The notes beneath the pieces were generated by a model that saw only the letters and a program-made list of their open reading frames with translations, had not been told where the DNA came from and searched no databases. A stretch of DNA of 64,000 nt, taken from Zantedeschia hybrid cultivar. Its lineage: Eukaryota; Streptophyta; Magnoliopsida; Alismatales; Araceae. The position numbers were made by a program, and so were the translations under genes. The stretch spans positions 21,282,614 through 21,346,613 of the forward strand of contig JARZZO010000008.1 in assembly GCA_030544215.1 (NCBI GenBank). The letters are read 5' to 3'. This document shows positions 11,319 to 22,727 of this stretch, in pieces. Each line of letters starts with the position of its first letter. Within the stretch, counting starts at the first letter, position 1.

Positions 11319-13945
11319 TGTAACGATCCGCCATCCTATGACCGGAGACCCGGTCACTAAATGGATGTCGGCCCATTAACTGCGGGTTCACACCCGGATC
11401 TCACACAACACATCTGGAGGAGTAAGCGCTAAACAAGGCTAAATATAACAATCACACGGACTACAAAGATATAACAAGTGCGCAGGAAGGAAGATAACAA
11501 TGTCCGTATACAGTCCAACAATAATTACTTGGTCCAACAAATTAAATAAGTACAGGCAGAAGTAAAGTACAACAACATCGGGGCATACCCCGGAACTGAG
11601 ACAGTTGCTGGTCCGCACACCAAGAAGACACCACACGCCGCCACACACCACGAAGTCCACACCTGAAACCGCAGGGAGTGAGCCACACCAGAATTGGGCT
11701 CAGTAGAGATCATCCGATCCCCTGCCTCTCACTCACACACCCACAAGTGCAACAATACGGATATATGGCAATTAAGTAAAGCAGTAAACATAGCATCCAA
11801 ATCTGATATGAAACATACGCATAAGCAGTGTAGCAGGAACAGTTTTAAGCAACCCGAAGAACCCAACACAAAGTCACGTCTCACAGCCAAAGTCCACAAA
11901 GCGACCGAACCACACCGTCGATCGAAGTCAAACGTCGCCTCACAACACTACCACCACTACTCACGCCTGTCCACCCCTACAGTGTTCCGGGGCACCGTAG
12001 GGTGAGGCAGTGAGTCAAACTAGGACTAGCTGGGACCAGTGAACCACCACTGCCCAGCTACGTGTGCACACAAGCAGTCTAGACTACTGTCCTACCGACC
12101 GTATTTCCTCCACGCCAGGCCTCGGCGCTTCAGGAGGGCCCTGGGGACCGGCGAACCCCCGTGAAGCCGAAGCTACAGGAACTACCCACAACCCTAACCT
12201 CCCGGGCTGCGTCAGGCCAAAGGACGAAGGGTACCACTCGTAACCTTGATCAAAGGTCACATCAGGCCCAGTGGCTACAGGGGTAAAACAACTCCAACAG
12301 TACCACAACCAGCTCCACAACAAGAAACGCGCCGGAAGCTGCCACGACAAACAGCGAAACCCCGACCCGCTGAGACCAAACAACAACCCCTCGGATAGCG
12401 CACCGGCTACTCCGGCCCGACGGGCTCAAGGTGGTTCTGCTTCCCTCAGCCAAAGGTAAAACACAACATGTACCACTCCCTCACCGGTACGGCAACAATG
12501 CCTCACAGACACCATGGCCCTTCCCCATCGGCCCAAGGTGACAACGTAAATCACAGTAGTTCCAATTCCATATCCGCATAGACACACATACACATGATAC
12601 GATTCCATTCATACAACAAATCTCAGTCTCAGAGTACAACTTAAAGCATGCATTTGACTATCCAACCGGGAAACATGTGTTAAAACCAGAGTTCATGCAG
12701 TTCTGTCTTGAATCGCGTCGACCGAGGTCGACGCCATTCAAGCCCGTCAAACAGGTTCATTAAAATCAGATTATGCCCTAAAACGCGTCAGAGTCCACAG
12801 ACGCCATTCACACCGGAATTCCAGAGTTGCAGAAGCCTCAGTCGGGGGATTTTCCTGCCTAAATGGCGTCATGCTGGCACGTCGCCATTCGAAATGGCGT
12901 CGTCCAGGCATGACGTCATTTAGCGCCAGAACCCCAAACTCACAACACCTCGAACAGGGAGGTTTCTGCCTAAAAGGCGTCGTACTGGCCCGACGTCCTT
13001 CTAAAAGGCGTCGACCAGGCACGACGCCGTTTAGCGGCAGAAACCTGGTTCCCTGGTTCAACCCGAGGGTTTCTCCCCTTAACCCCAAACACCCCAAAAC
13101 GCCCAAAACAGAAGGGGGAGAAAAGGGAAATCAAACTACCATAAGCATGCTACAATTCCACGATCTCGAACACGGCCATTCCCACAAGAACACCCCCTAA
13201 ACATGCTCATTCTAACACAAAACACATCATGCCACGCCAAGGAAATCACGAGCAAGACAACCACAGTCCATGCAAGGTTCGTCCCCTTACCGGTTCTTGA
13301 ACTCTTCCAAGCTCCGTGCCGCCGACCCGCCGCACCGCAGACCGCCGCCGGTACCCTCGAGGACGCCGCCACTCCGCCGGGACGTCGGCCGCAGTCCGGA
13401 GAATGGAACGCCGTAAAGGAAGTGGTGGAGGTAGAGGTGAGAGGTAGGGTGGTGTTGGAGTGATGGAAGAGGAAGAAGAGGAAGGGAAAGGGGAAAGGAG
13501 GGCGGAGAGGGCGAAGAGAGAGAAGGTGGAGGCAAAGAATGAGGGAGAGAAGGGGAGGCTCGCGGGGTCAATCTGAATCTGGCTAAAACGCGTCGATCGA
13601 GACAGATGCCAATCAGTCTGATAGGACGGGTCGTACTGACAGCGCTCTGGCGCCGTACACTGACATCGCAGGGGTTGCAGTTTGAATCGCGTCGACCAAC
13701 ATGGACGCCGTTCAGTCGATGCGACAGGGGCCGTACTCTCGCGGCCCGAAACCCGCCCACGTGGCGCACACGTGGCACAACAACAAGTAGACCTAAATGG
13801 TGTCCACACAACCTGACGCCTTTTGAAAGGCGTCGAGCAGTGCTGACGTCATTCAGTCAGAAATCTCAAGACCCCTCAGGGTCGAAACCAGGGGATCTGG
13901 TCCGAACCCGACCTGAATACTGAACCCGAAACCTCAGTCCTTACA
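11319..13945. mobile_element. Solo LTR, 2627 bp, probably Ty3/gypsy type
   Basis: The segment starts TGTAACGATCC and ends TCCTTACA, giving TGTAA/TTACA inverted termini. It is flanked by the perfect 5-bp duplication TACAC (11314-11318 and 13946-13950). No gag or pol sequence is present, so it is a solo LTR left by LTR-LTR recombination. The length and TGTAACG start resemble long LTRs of chromovirus-type gypsy elements; that lineage call is an inference. The interior has repeated short motifs of the form GGCGTC...GACGCC at 12715-13040 and 13585-13850. GC-rich open frames on both strands (for example 13246-13811) are not recognisable as proteins. Confidence 0.88.
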
Positions 13946-13950
13946 TACAC

Positions 13951-15920
13951 ATTTACATCATCATCTGTACCTGTAAGAAAACTTATTTGTATCTACATGT
14001 AAATATCAAATCACATCCACATTCATACATCTCACATCCACATTCACATATATAGTATAGAGATTATATTCTAATTCGCATGCGCATCCACAACTATATA
14101 TTACCTTTTGGTACTAGGCGGAGGTTAACCTCTACACACTGGGGTTGCCAGTTTAATATACCAAAGCAGTAATATAGTGTGTGTCCAATTTCTCTGTTGC
14201 ATATGCCATGGTATATCATCCTTATTCAGCATGGTGGGTTGCATTCTCTTCTTTGTTTCTCTTTAGATGTGAACAGGTCTTATGCTTCAGTGGATTGGTC
14301 AACACTTCCTTGAGGATTCTAGTTACCTTTGATGTGTAAAGAATCTCTAAAGGTGTTGCGCACGAATAAACTTGAAGAATCTTGTTATTCTTTGGGAATA
14401 TATCTTCCTAGAGGATGCATGTACTATGGGAGAAAAATAAGGTTTTCTTTATTATAAACGGCTTATAATTTCAAACTTTTAGTGAATTGTGATGAACACA
14501 TAAATTTTAAATTTTTTGTTGTAATTTTTTCCCCTCAAAATGACAACGAAAAGGTTTAGATTTAACCGTTCATCACAGTTAAACACTTATTTCACCTTTC
14601 TCCACATTTGACATTTGTGTTTATGTTTGGGGACGGTTGCTAGTGCACAGAAAGCACTTATCATCAACTTTTCTTCTTCATTCAGAGAAACCTTTCTGAA
14701 TTACCTTGTTTTGCCCCATTTTCTTGACCTGCTTCTGGACATTAAACATTGCATATACTCATCAGTTTGTTGGCTTTAAGTTTGAGCAAAATGGAACCAC
14801 AGGTAACACAATTGTGCAAAATTATTTTGAGAAGCTTGTCGGCTAGTTTAGTGTTAAAAAATTACCATCCACCACCATAGGTTTGCTGGGATTGTACTGC
14901 TTGGTGTCTGTCAACTCTAGAATTGTTAACGGTTTATGAGTGTGTGTCGATATTTTATTGAATGCAAATTAAACATATTTATTTGATTGAGTGCTACATA
15001 TCCGTAGTCTTGTTGTACTTGTGACATTGAACTGTTTATTGCCTAGTCCCATTGGTCCCCTTCCAGCTGCAGCTATCACTTGTGTAGTGTAGGCCAGAAA
15101 TTGCAACAGCCTCCAGTTATATGGGGAAGATCTAAAAGGATATGTATGGAAGTGTTAAGATATATTTGAAGAAACTGTACTTTGAGAGAAAATGGAGCAG
15201 ACAGAAATTTAGAGCTGTCCATCCCAAAGGTCTATTTTTGTGAAATCGGACCCAAAGATTTATGTTCCCTGCTGCATGCAATTTCCATGGAGGGAAGTGA
15301 TCAGCGCAAACTCAGGTTGTGACATCCGGGTTACTTTTAGACAACTCTTTTTTTTTGTCCTCTTGGACCTAGATTCCTTGGGTAAGGCATATGATTTGTT
15401 GATTAACTATACACTAAATTTGAACAGTCGTTGGTGGGTGTTAAATTGCTTTCAGGTTGGTAGTGTGGTAGGGGACATATACAATGGTTCTTTGTTTTTA
15501 AAAAGTTTTTAGGCACAAAAATAAGAGAGATTTCAGTCACATAGGTATGAATTTATTGCAGAGAAGATGAGGAACTTCTCCTCGAGGGAGGGATCAAGCA
15601 AGCAAAATGTCTATGGAGAGAATTGAAAAGGAAATCCAAGGAGGAAGGACAAAGCAACGCTTTTAGAGGTGAGAGATGCCCTCATTTGCAGTAATGAGAG
15701 AACCCTAGCTGCAGGCAGAGGGACTACAATCACCCACAAATGAAGGACTTCATGACCAAAGCTTCCACATGTTCATAAACCTGTACACGTCTGGAGGCAT
15801 AGCATCAAAGTAACATGTGCTTTTGATGTTTAGACAAGGGGCATCAAGCAACATCTTGCTGGAATGCATTGCTTTGTTGGAAACATAAATATATAGCTGT
15901 GGGCCACACAAGCTTTCTTT
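13951..15920. other. Leader sequence of the CACTA element, no gene recognised
   Basis: The first 150 bp resume the CATCCACAT-type repeat interrupted by the solo LTR. The rest is AT-rich and unlike anything I can name. A short open frame at 15240-15512 has no recognisable motif. This stretch may contain other captured fragments that are too diverged to see. Confidence 0.35.
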
Positions 15921-15949
15921 GCAGGCGCAGCCACAGTGGTGTGCCTTCA

Positions 15950-16093
15950 GCAGCGACCATAGTGGGATTCATGGCAGGCGCAGCCACAGTGGTGTGCCTT
16001 CAGCAGCTGAAGGGGATTCTAGGCCTCCAACACTTCACCACTGCCACAGACCTTGTCTCTGTCATGGAGTCTGTCTTCTCCCAGACTCACCAG
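15950..16093 (+). pseudogene. Captured exon of a sulfate transporter (SULTR3-like) inside the CACTA element
   Basis: The plus strand encodes a peptide containing GFMAGAATVVCLQQLKGILG and HFTTATDLVSVMESVFSQTH, which closely matches the membrane-segment region of plant group-3 sulfate transporters. A splice donor (CAG then GTATAC) follows at 16093, at the point where an intron would begin. Nothing before or after it reads as the rest of that roughly 650-residue protein, so only one exon was acquired. A stretch of about 34 bp (GCAGGCGCAGCCACAGTGG onward) occurs twice, at 15921 and 15974, and the first copy is out of frame. Its position inside the CACTA element fits transduplication of a host gene fragment. 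Confidence 0.75.
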
Positions 16094-17026
16094 GTATACA
16101 CCACCCACCATCAGACCAACACTAGAAAAATCTGAAGCCCTACATCTTTAGTGTACCCATGTGTAGTTTTCCTCAAGGGAGCACAATAATAAATGAGCTG
16201 CTATATATACTTGGAACTTTGACTTCAATAGTATTAAAGTATTCAAGCATGCCCCTCAATCTAGGTTGTCCTGTCAAAGCAGTACCTAATTGATGTCTGT
16301 ACTGCCAAACTCTCCAAACACTAGAACATTTGCTCCCACCCTGGTCTGCTCCCCATCCTGTGAGCTTAATGGAATGTGTGGTGGGTCTACCTCACATGCA
16401 TGCATGTGGCTTTGCATTGCCCCTCCAATTTGGTCATCGTGAGGAACTTGACAACAACATTTGCTGGGATTGCACTGTCACTAGAGAGAAGCCAAAGGGA
16501 ATGTTCTCCAATCCGGAACCCTCTTCCATAACCCATTTCATTAAAAAACACCTCCAGTCCCCTTCTTCCAAATAGGAGTTTATCATCTTAAAGGGAATAA
16601 AAAACTAGACCAACCAAGTTCTTCATATGGCATCAGCCAAGTCCAGGGCAGCACCTCAATTTAGACCCACACCACACCTGAAGTCTATAGAGAAGCATCC
16701 ATGGCTCAGTAATGGGTGGCTCTATCACAAGCTGCGTGGAGACCGGGGAGGCCTTTTCTCCCAAAATAAGCAAAAAGGACAAGCCAGCACATGACTAGGA
16801 ACACCATTTAAGTCTCCAGGCCAGTGCCTTGTTCTGCTTCTGTGGCCATGTCCCTTGGGCACATAATGCACTGCAGGACACATGGAACTCCAGGACCAGG
16901 AGGACACAATGCATACATCAGGCATTTTTTAATTATCAAAATGATTGGAATTCGGCATGAGATCCTGGTGTGTGGACAAACTAATCTGATAAAGCTCCAT
17001 TAGACACGTAGAAAAATTACCTGAAG
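16094..17026. other. CACTA interior, no gene recognised
   Basis: No known domain is visible. A short open frame at 16330-16575 (ending near SNPEPSSITHF) lacks recognisable motifs. The region may hold flanking or intronic sequence captured with the sulfate transporter exon, but this is unproven. Confidence 0.3.
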
Positions 17027-17440
17027 GTGGGAACGGCGGTCAAAGCAGGGAAGCAGAACCCGGCGGTGTGGACGGGAGCCGCAGATGGTGGCAGGTTGAG
17101 CGACCGGGAGGTCCTTACCAGTGGCAGGAACGGGAGAGGTAGCGGGCCGAGCGGGGGGAGGGGGCCAGCGACAGGAGCGGGGGAGGATGGCAGCACGCAG
17201 TCACAGTAGATGCCGGCGGGGAGAGGATGGGGAGGGGAGCGGAGGTTGGCGCGCGGTCACAGCGGATGCCGGCGGGGAGAGGATGGGTAGGGGAGCGAAG
17301 GCCGGCGATCACAATGGAAGCCGGTGAGGTGAGAGGGGGGCGCGACGGCGGGGAGAGAGCACGGCAGTGGTTAGGGCGTCGGAGGGGGGAAAGAGGGATG
17401 CAGGAAAAAGAGGGCTCGGGGTGGGGTTGGAGTAAGAATT
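17027..17440. repeat. GC-rich region with 60-bp class direct repeats next to the CACTA end
   Basis: The block GATGCCGGCGGGGAGAGGAT occurs twice (17210 and 17266), with related sequence around it. A GC-rich first exon or leader next to the subterminal repeats is usual in CACTA elements. The open frames here read as Gly/Arg-rich peptides and are not credible genes. Confidence 0.45.
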
Positions 17441-17776
17441 TTTGTCAACGGCTATAACTTTAGCCGTTGACAAAAACGGGAATGTCAACGGCTAACGTGT
17501 TAGCCGTGGACATTTAATTTTTTTCATTTAATTTTTTTTCTGTTATTATATATGTCGACGGTTTGTTCGAGCCGTTAACATATATGCTACATATATCAAC
17601 GATTAAGTTACAGTCGCTGACATATAATAGGTATATGTCTGCGGTTAGTTGAACCGTTGATATATAACACAATTGTAAACGGTTATTTGGTAGCCGTCGA
17701 CTAATAGTCTTTTTGTCAATAAATATTTTTAGCCGTCGACATATACTCGCTGACAAAACCTATCTTCCTTGTAGTG
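17441..17776 (-). repeat. CACTA subterminal repeat array and terminus
   Basis: At least ten diverged copies of a GTC(A/G)ACGGCTA motif occur in both orientations, for example TAGCCGTTGACA, GTCAACGGCTAAC, TAGCCGTCGAC and ACGGTTCAACTAACCG. They end in the terminal CACTACAAGGAAGA (minus strand) at 17776. In CACTA elements such arrays are binding sites for the tnpA-type protein. Confidence 0.8.
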
Positions 17777-20273
17777 AGAGGAGATATTTAGTATTAAGAG
17801 GAGAAAATATTCAACTTTGAGAGGAGGAAGAATGAACAAGTCGCTCGGTTCCAACAGAGGAAGAAACCTCTGGGGGAAGGAAAGCTTGGAGATGAGGCAA
17901 CGCAGTGTGGAGTCTCGAGCATGATGTGATCGTGATTTCCTTCTTTCGGGAAAAGCAAGTAGGGAGTTGTCTTGTGGAGGAAATCGCTCCCTAAAAGTTA
18001 GAATAAAGCCTACCAAACGTGCACATGGGTGCGTTTTGTTTTTATTTTGAAATAAAAAATATCCTAAAAAAGTATCCAAACACTCTATAAACTACTCCTT
18101 AAAAAATAGGAAAGTTGGTACAAAACGGGATTCGGTACTCGTTTTTTCCTTAAAATAAATTTTGACAGAAAAAACACCCAAAAAAACATAACCAAATACC
18201 TCGTTAGGTAGTTTAGGAATCTCCAAGTTAGGTTCATTAATAGAGCTTGATTAGCTAGCTCTAAATAGTCTGGCAACAGGGAGTTTAGGTAGTTTAGAAA
18301 TCTCCTTGTTAGGTTCATTAACAAAGCTTGATTAGTCAAGTGCAATGTCTAACTTGGCTGTTTAGGATAAAAAAAGAAAGAAAATACTATCCTAAAAAAT
18401 ACATAAAATGCTATTTAGTTGATTATTGATCATCTTACGAAGTCAAATCTGTCTTTATTTTTTATTTTTTTAAAGATTAAATGGCTACCATTTTCATATC
18501 ATAAGTTTAACAATATACAAAGGAAAGGAGACCGTACCCTGGAGTGGAGTAGAAGAGAACAAGGAGAGGGAACGGTCCCTGACATCAAGCCATACCAATC
18601 CTAATCTTGAGTGCTACTGAAAGATTGACCCAACAATAAAAAAGAAATACATAAAGGGCCAGTGGAGAGGAATATCAGAGAACCACCGAAATTGAGATCT
18701 CCATAAAGATCAATAGACAACCAAACATTGAGCTCACTGAGGTATAGGAGACATCATTTGAAGTGGGAGATGGGCTTGCGCATAGGAGGCTAACATGATT
18801 AGATCAAGGTGCTTGGAAGAACACAATTCCAATCGGATATATAATGTGCATGCATCAAACAATGAGCAACTTGAAGTGCATACAGAAGTCTCGACTAGTA
18901 GGGAACCAGGGAGAACAAGTTGTCGGAGACAAGTGGGTAATCTACGCACCTGAAACCAAGAGAGCAACAGGTTGGGGGGCACTAGCAAAACCCATGGGGG
19001 CACTGGAAAAAATAAAAATCCCTACTCTAGCACAGAGGCAGAACCTACAAAAACCTGAAAACTAAGGGTGGGAGCATACAAAAAATTGACAATGGGAGGA
19101 TGCGAACAACAAAGGTGAAGGACACTGAAGAAGGGTGGAGGGTTGAGTGGAAACACAAAGAACATAGGAAAACCTAGAGGAAGAAGAAATGGAGGATGGG
19201 GGTACTCCCCCCACTCGGAGCGTCGTCGCCAGTGAGAGGAAACACAGAGAACATAGAAAACATGGAGGAAGAAGAATTTGGGAGAGTGGGGAGTGGGAGG
19301 GGGGTGAGCATTCCACAAGAAAATAGGCAACGATCTACAGTATTAGGTGGGGGGCTCCCACTTACGGCCCGCAAGAGACTCCCTGAGACGGAGAGTCATG
19401 CTAGCAAGTCAACTATTTTTTTTATTAAAGGAGATGACTTGACCAATGGATAGTAGATTTGTTAAGACACAAGGAAAATAATCATAGTGTATGAAGTTTC
19501 AATACCTACCATTCTAGATTAGGAACCTACTTCAAGATTCCAAATAAGCATTCAAATAGTTAGCCTTAGGTATGAAATTATCTTATAATTCAACATTCCA
19601 TTGGCAGTTAAAAGGATGATTTGGATTTTAAAAGAATTACTGAGGGGTAGTAACATAGAATAGGACAATAAATGAGACAAATACTTGCACACACACTTAC
19701 ACACATGCACAGTGACGAACGTAGAAATTTTGTCCAGTGAGATCACTCGAATTAATTTTTAAGATCCATCGAGCGCCGTCTGCCCATTGCACCGTATGCA
19801 ATTTTGAGCACTGAGGAGAAGAGAAAGGAAAAGGGCATCTCATGTTTAGGCAATTGAAGTCTCTCTCTTTCTTTTTTTAATTTGAATTAAGCTAGGTAGT
19901 TATTGACAGATAGAATTAAAATATTAAATTTGGAGAAAGTGGTGTAGTTGGTTGGTTGTTTTATTTTCTACCTATTGGACACAAGTTCGGTACCCACAAA
20001 AATATTTATGTTAGATTATTTTGGTATTTCTTGTGCTAAGCTGGACCAATGGGGTCATTCTTGGACTGGGCCTAGGTCTACTTGGGCCTGTGCTGGGCTG
20101 GGCCAATAGGATCACAATCACACCTGGATCGGCCGTAAGCCTATTTGGGACTGCACTGGACTGAGCCAGTGGGGTCACCCCTGGACCGGGCCTAAGCATC
20201 TTTAGTGGACGTTAGCAAAGACCCCACTGGGACTACATTGGGGCCGCCACTGCACATGCACACACACGTATAT
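17777..20273. other. Intergenic sequence, no gene recognised
   Basis: A segment of about 75 bp containing AGGTTCATTAA and GCTTGATTAG is duplicated at about 18205-18260 and 18290-18345. A degenerate array with a unit of about 60 bp, marked by CTGGACYGGGCCTA and GGCCARTRGGRTCA, occupies about 20035-20200. Short open frames elsewhere (for example 19022-19453 on both strands) have no motifs. Confidence 0.4.
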
Positions 20274-20291
20274 GTGCGCGCGCGCGCGCGC

Positions 20292-20366
<75 letters not shown>
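20274..20366. repeat. Compound microsatellite (GC)n-(GA)n
   Basis: A run of alternating GC of about 19 bp (20275-20293) passes into an uninterrupted GA run of about 71 bp (20296-20366). The open frames across it are artefacts of the repeat. Confidence 0.95.
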
Positions 20367-20369
<3 letters not shown>

Positions 20370-20704
20370 TTAAGTATAAGAAAGAAACAAGCCAACCATA
20401 ATCAAACACCCTAAGAAAGGACGAAGCTTAGGAAAATATGATTTATTAATCATAATAAATAAAGCTCAGCAAAAAAGTGAAGGGGAAATAGCCTCCAACC
20501 ATAACGTTGAACAAAATAAAAGCATCAAACTCTTCAAGCATATACTAATGGATAAGAATATACACATCGTAACATTAATAAGAACAGGCACATCGTAAAA
20601 CTGATTAAGTGCAATTTGACACTGAAATTGCAAAATTAGAAGGACGAACTGCAGAGGGCCTCTAAGAGATGAAAGAAATGTTATGTAGAATTATTTTCTA
20701 CTTT

Positions 20705-21022
20705 AGCCTTTATGTATCCATTTTTGTAATTAAGGACAAGGATAAAATCGGTAGACACAAAAATGAGGACTATTTTCATTCCAAATATAATGGTAAGAAT
20801 AATGTGGGCATTTGACCTATTAAGTAACCTTTTGCACCTCTAAATGCAAATATTTATGCCATTAGCCTTTATGTATCCATTTTTGTAATTAAGGACAAGG
20901 ATAAAATCGGTAGACACAAAAATGAGGACTATTTTCATTCCAAATATAATGGTAAGAATAATGTGGGCATTTGACCTATTAAGTAACCTTTTGCACCTCT
21001 AAATGCAAATATTTATGCCATT
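20705..21022. repeat. Perfect tandem duplication, 159-bp unit, two copies
   Basis: The copies are 20705-20863 and 20864-21022, each starting AGCCTTTATGTATCC and ending TTTATGCCATT. By eye I find no mismatch, so the duplication is recent or the assembly doubled it. It is AT-rich and non-coding. Confidence 0.92.
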
Positions 21023-21246
21023 AGTGATTCATTTACAATAAATGCTACATTAGAATTCTTTTTGTGATTCTTGTTTCTATTGCCTAATCTTGATATTGGA
21101 CGGTCAAAATGGAGTTAACGCAAAACTCAAGTTTAGTATTCACGGAAATAGGAGTATTGAACTTAAGTTTGATGCTAAAGAAGGTAGTAAATGGGATGGT
21201 AAAAACGATGCCTGTAACACTTCTAGTATTTGTTTCTCACTTACCT

Positions 21247-21786
21247 TATAGGATGTTTGGATACAACCTTTTTTTTCTAACTATTTCTCCCTTAAAAGTA
21301 ATATCATTTGAGCTTTTATCCTAATTTCCAGAAATCCCTCATTTCAAATCTTATCCTATTTGAAACAAATTTTACTATTTCTTTAAACAATCATAATTAC
21401 GTGGAATAACCCCACATCATTGCAAAGAAAATAATGAAAAAAGAAGAGGAGGAGGAAAGGTGGAGAGGAGTTAACAGAAGGTTTACTTTGAATGAAAAAA
21501 AGGAAAAAAAAAAGAAAGAAGAGGCAAAAAGAAGGAGAGGAGTTGAAGAATGGTTCTCTAGGAGGAAAGGATGAGCATGCTTTGAATGTTTTTGAAGAAA
21601 AACAAGTCATGATTTTTTTTAAAGGGAGATCTGTAAAGGAATGGTTCCCTTTCTAAAATTGAAAAACTTTTATTAAACATATTTCATATATTTTTTTCTC
21701 TCCTAAAATAAAATTTGAGATAGGAAATGTTTCAAAAAATTATAATCAAAGAAATGTTTCAAAAAATTATAATCAAACACCCTATT
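21247..21786. mobile_element. MITE-like element, about 540 bp
   Basis: The left end reads TATAGGATGTTTGGATACAA, and the right end read inward is TAATAGGGTGTTTGATTATAA, giving imperfect terminal inverted repeats. The GTGTTTGG-type end is common in plant MITEs. The interior has no gene. A 27-bp segment (AAATGTTTCAAAAAATTATA onward) is duplicated near 21726-21778. The target duplication is not clear, so the exact ends are uncertain. Confidence 0.45.
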
Positions 21787-22384
21787 AACCTTCTGTTCCA
21801 TTTGTATTTCTTCATCATCCGAATGATGTGAACATTGGAAAAGTCTCCATTTCATCTTTTTTTTTAATGTTATCTTTCCTCCAATTTCTAAAGAACTTGA
21901 TAATATTTATGACATAAAATCCCCAAATTCGAGTAACACTTCTGTGAGAAGACAGAGTGAACAAATAAATAGCTGGAGAATTTGTTAAGTCATGTATCAT
22001 GTACATTAATTTAAGGTTATAGAAGAATCTAGAACGAGGTGGAAGATAGTTCTTACACATGTGACATCATTTATACAGAAATCAAGTCACAAAATATAAA
22101 AAATATAACAATTAAATTTAAAATCTCACTTAAATATAATGCTTTTATTCAAAATTAACCCCTTTTTATTTTTATTTAGTCATCTATTTTCATCTCTCAA
22201 ACAACTGTTAACTAGAAGAACTTATTTCTAAGGAAGAACTAGTTTTTTGGAGTCAAGACTAAATATACAAGTCTCTAAGTTTTATTTCCAAATGTAAATA
22301 ACACATTGATTAAAAACAAACAAACCCATGTACTTCTGAATTATTATCAGATGAAAATTTAAATATTCCCATTTCAAAACACTA

Positions 22385-22727
22385 TCTGAGAGAAACGGGC
22401 TTTACCATTTCACCCGATCCAAATGGGCCCCAGCGAAAACCCCAGCCCACAAGCACCTAGGTCCCTAGAACGACGAGGGCATCCTGGTCCTTCACACCCC
22501 CTCCAAACCTTCCTCCCCAGTGGCCCCCTCCTCTTCCCTCCTCTTCCTCCTCCTCTTGGTCCCCCCAAACCATCGCCCACCTCCTCCTACCACCTTGCGA
22601 GCTGCGGCGGAGGGCTCCCGCTGCAAGCGGCGGCCCGGCCTCCTTCTCCTCCCTCTCTTCTCTCACTCTGCCGTGCAGCAGCAGTACAAGTGAAGAAGAA
22701 GAAGAAGAAGTTAGAGAAATAGATAGC
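22385..22727 (+). promoter_or_regulatory. Probable promoter and 5-prime leader of RPC3
   Basis: GC content rises sharply and the sequence becomes pyrimidine-rich (TCCTCCTCTTCC-type) upstream of the RPC3 start codon, then ends with GAAGAAGAAGAAGAAG just before it. This is a usual plant 5-prime leader. An open frame at 22423-22722 overlaps it in another frame, has no similarity I recognise, and could act as an upstream ORF. No TATA box is obvious, which fits a housekeeping gene. Confidence 0.5.

Larger units (their letters stand above)
1..17776 (-). mobile_element. CACTA (En/Spm) DNA transposon, degenerate, left end outside window
   Basis: The right terminus is visible: the plus strand reads TCTTCCTTGTAGTG up to 17776, so the minus strand begins CACTACAAGGAAGA, a typical CACTA end. 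The 330 bp inside it contain many copies of a GTCAACGGCTA-like subterminal motif in both orientations. TNP2 (967-10097) and a second gene of the tnpA/PTTA type (1-886) follow in the usual order on the minus strand. The other terminus is not in the window, so length and target duplication cannot be checked. Assigning the 17776 terminus to the same element as TNP2 is an inference. It rests on the absence of any other CACTA end between them and on a shared CATCCACATCCGTACCTGT-like motif near 10700 and 13965. The element carries a hAT transposon, a solo LTR and a captured gene exon. Confidence 0.65.

Noticed and set aside
13246..13811. Open frames of 174-187 residues on the minus strand
   Set aside because: They lie inside the solo LTR, overlap each other in different frames and have only low-complexity Ser/Pro/Leu content.
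15421..15512. Short frame considered as a membrane protein fragment
   Set aside because: Too short and without motif; not distinguishable from chance.
16330..16575. 81-residue open frame near the sulfate transporter fragment, tested as its next exon
   Set aside because: It does not contain the WRWESAVLG-type continuation expected after FSQTHQ and no other family fits.
20192..20414. Ser/Leu-repeat and Arg/Glu-repeat open frames
   Set aside because: Direct translation of the (GA)n microsatellite.
22423..22722. 99-residue open frame before RPC3
   Set aside because: It sits in the 5-prime leader, is out of frame with RPC3, and is Pro/Ser-rich without similarity. At most it is an upstream ORF.
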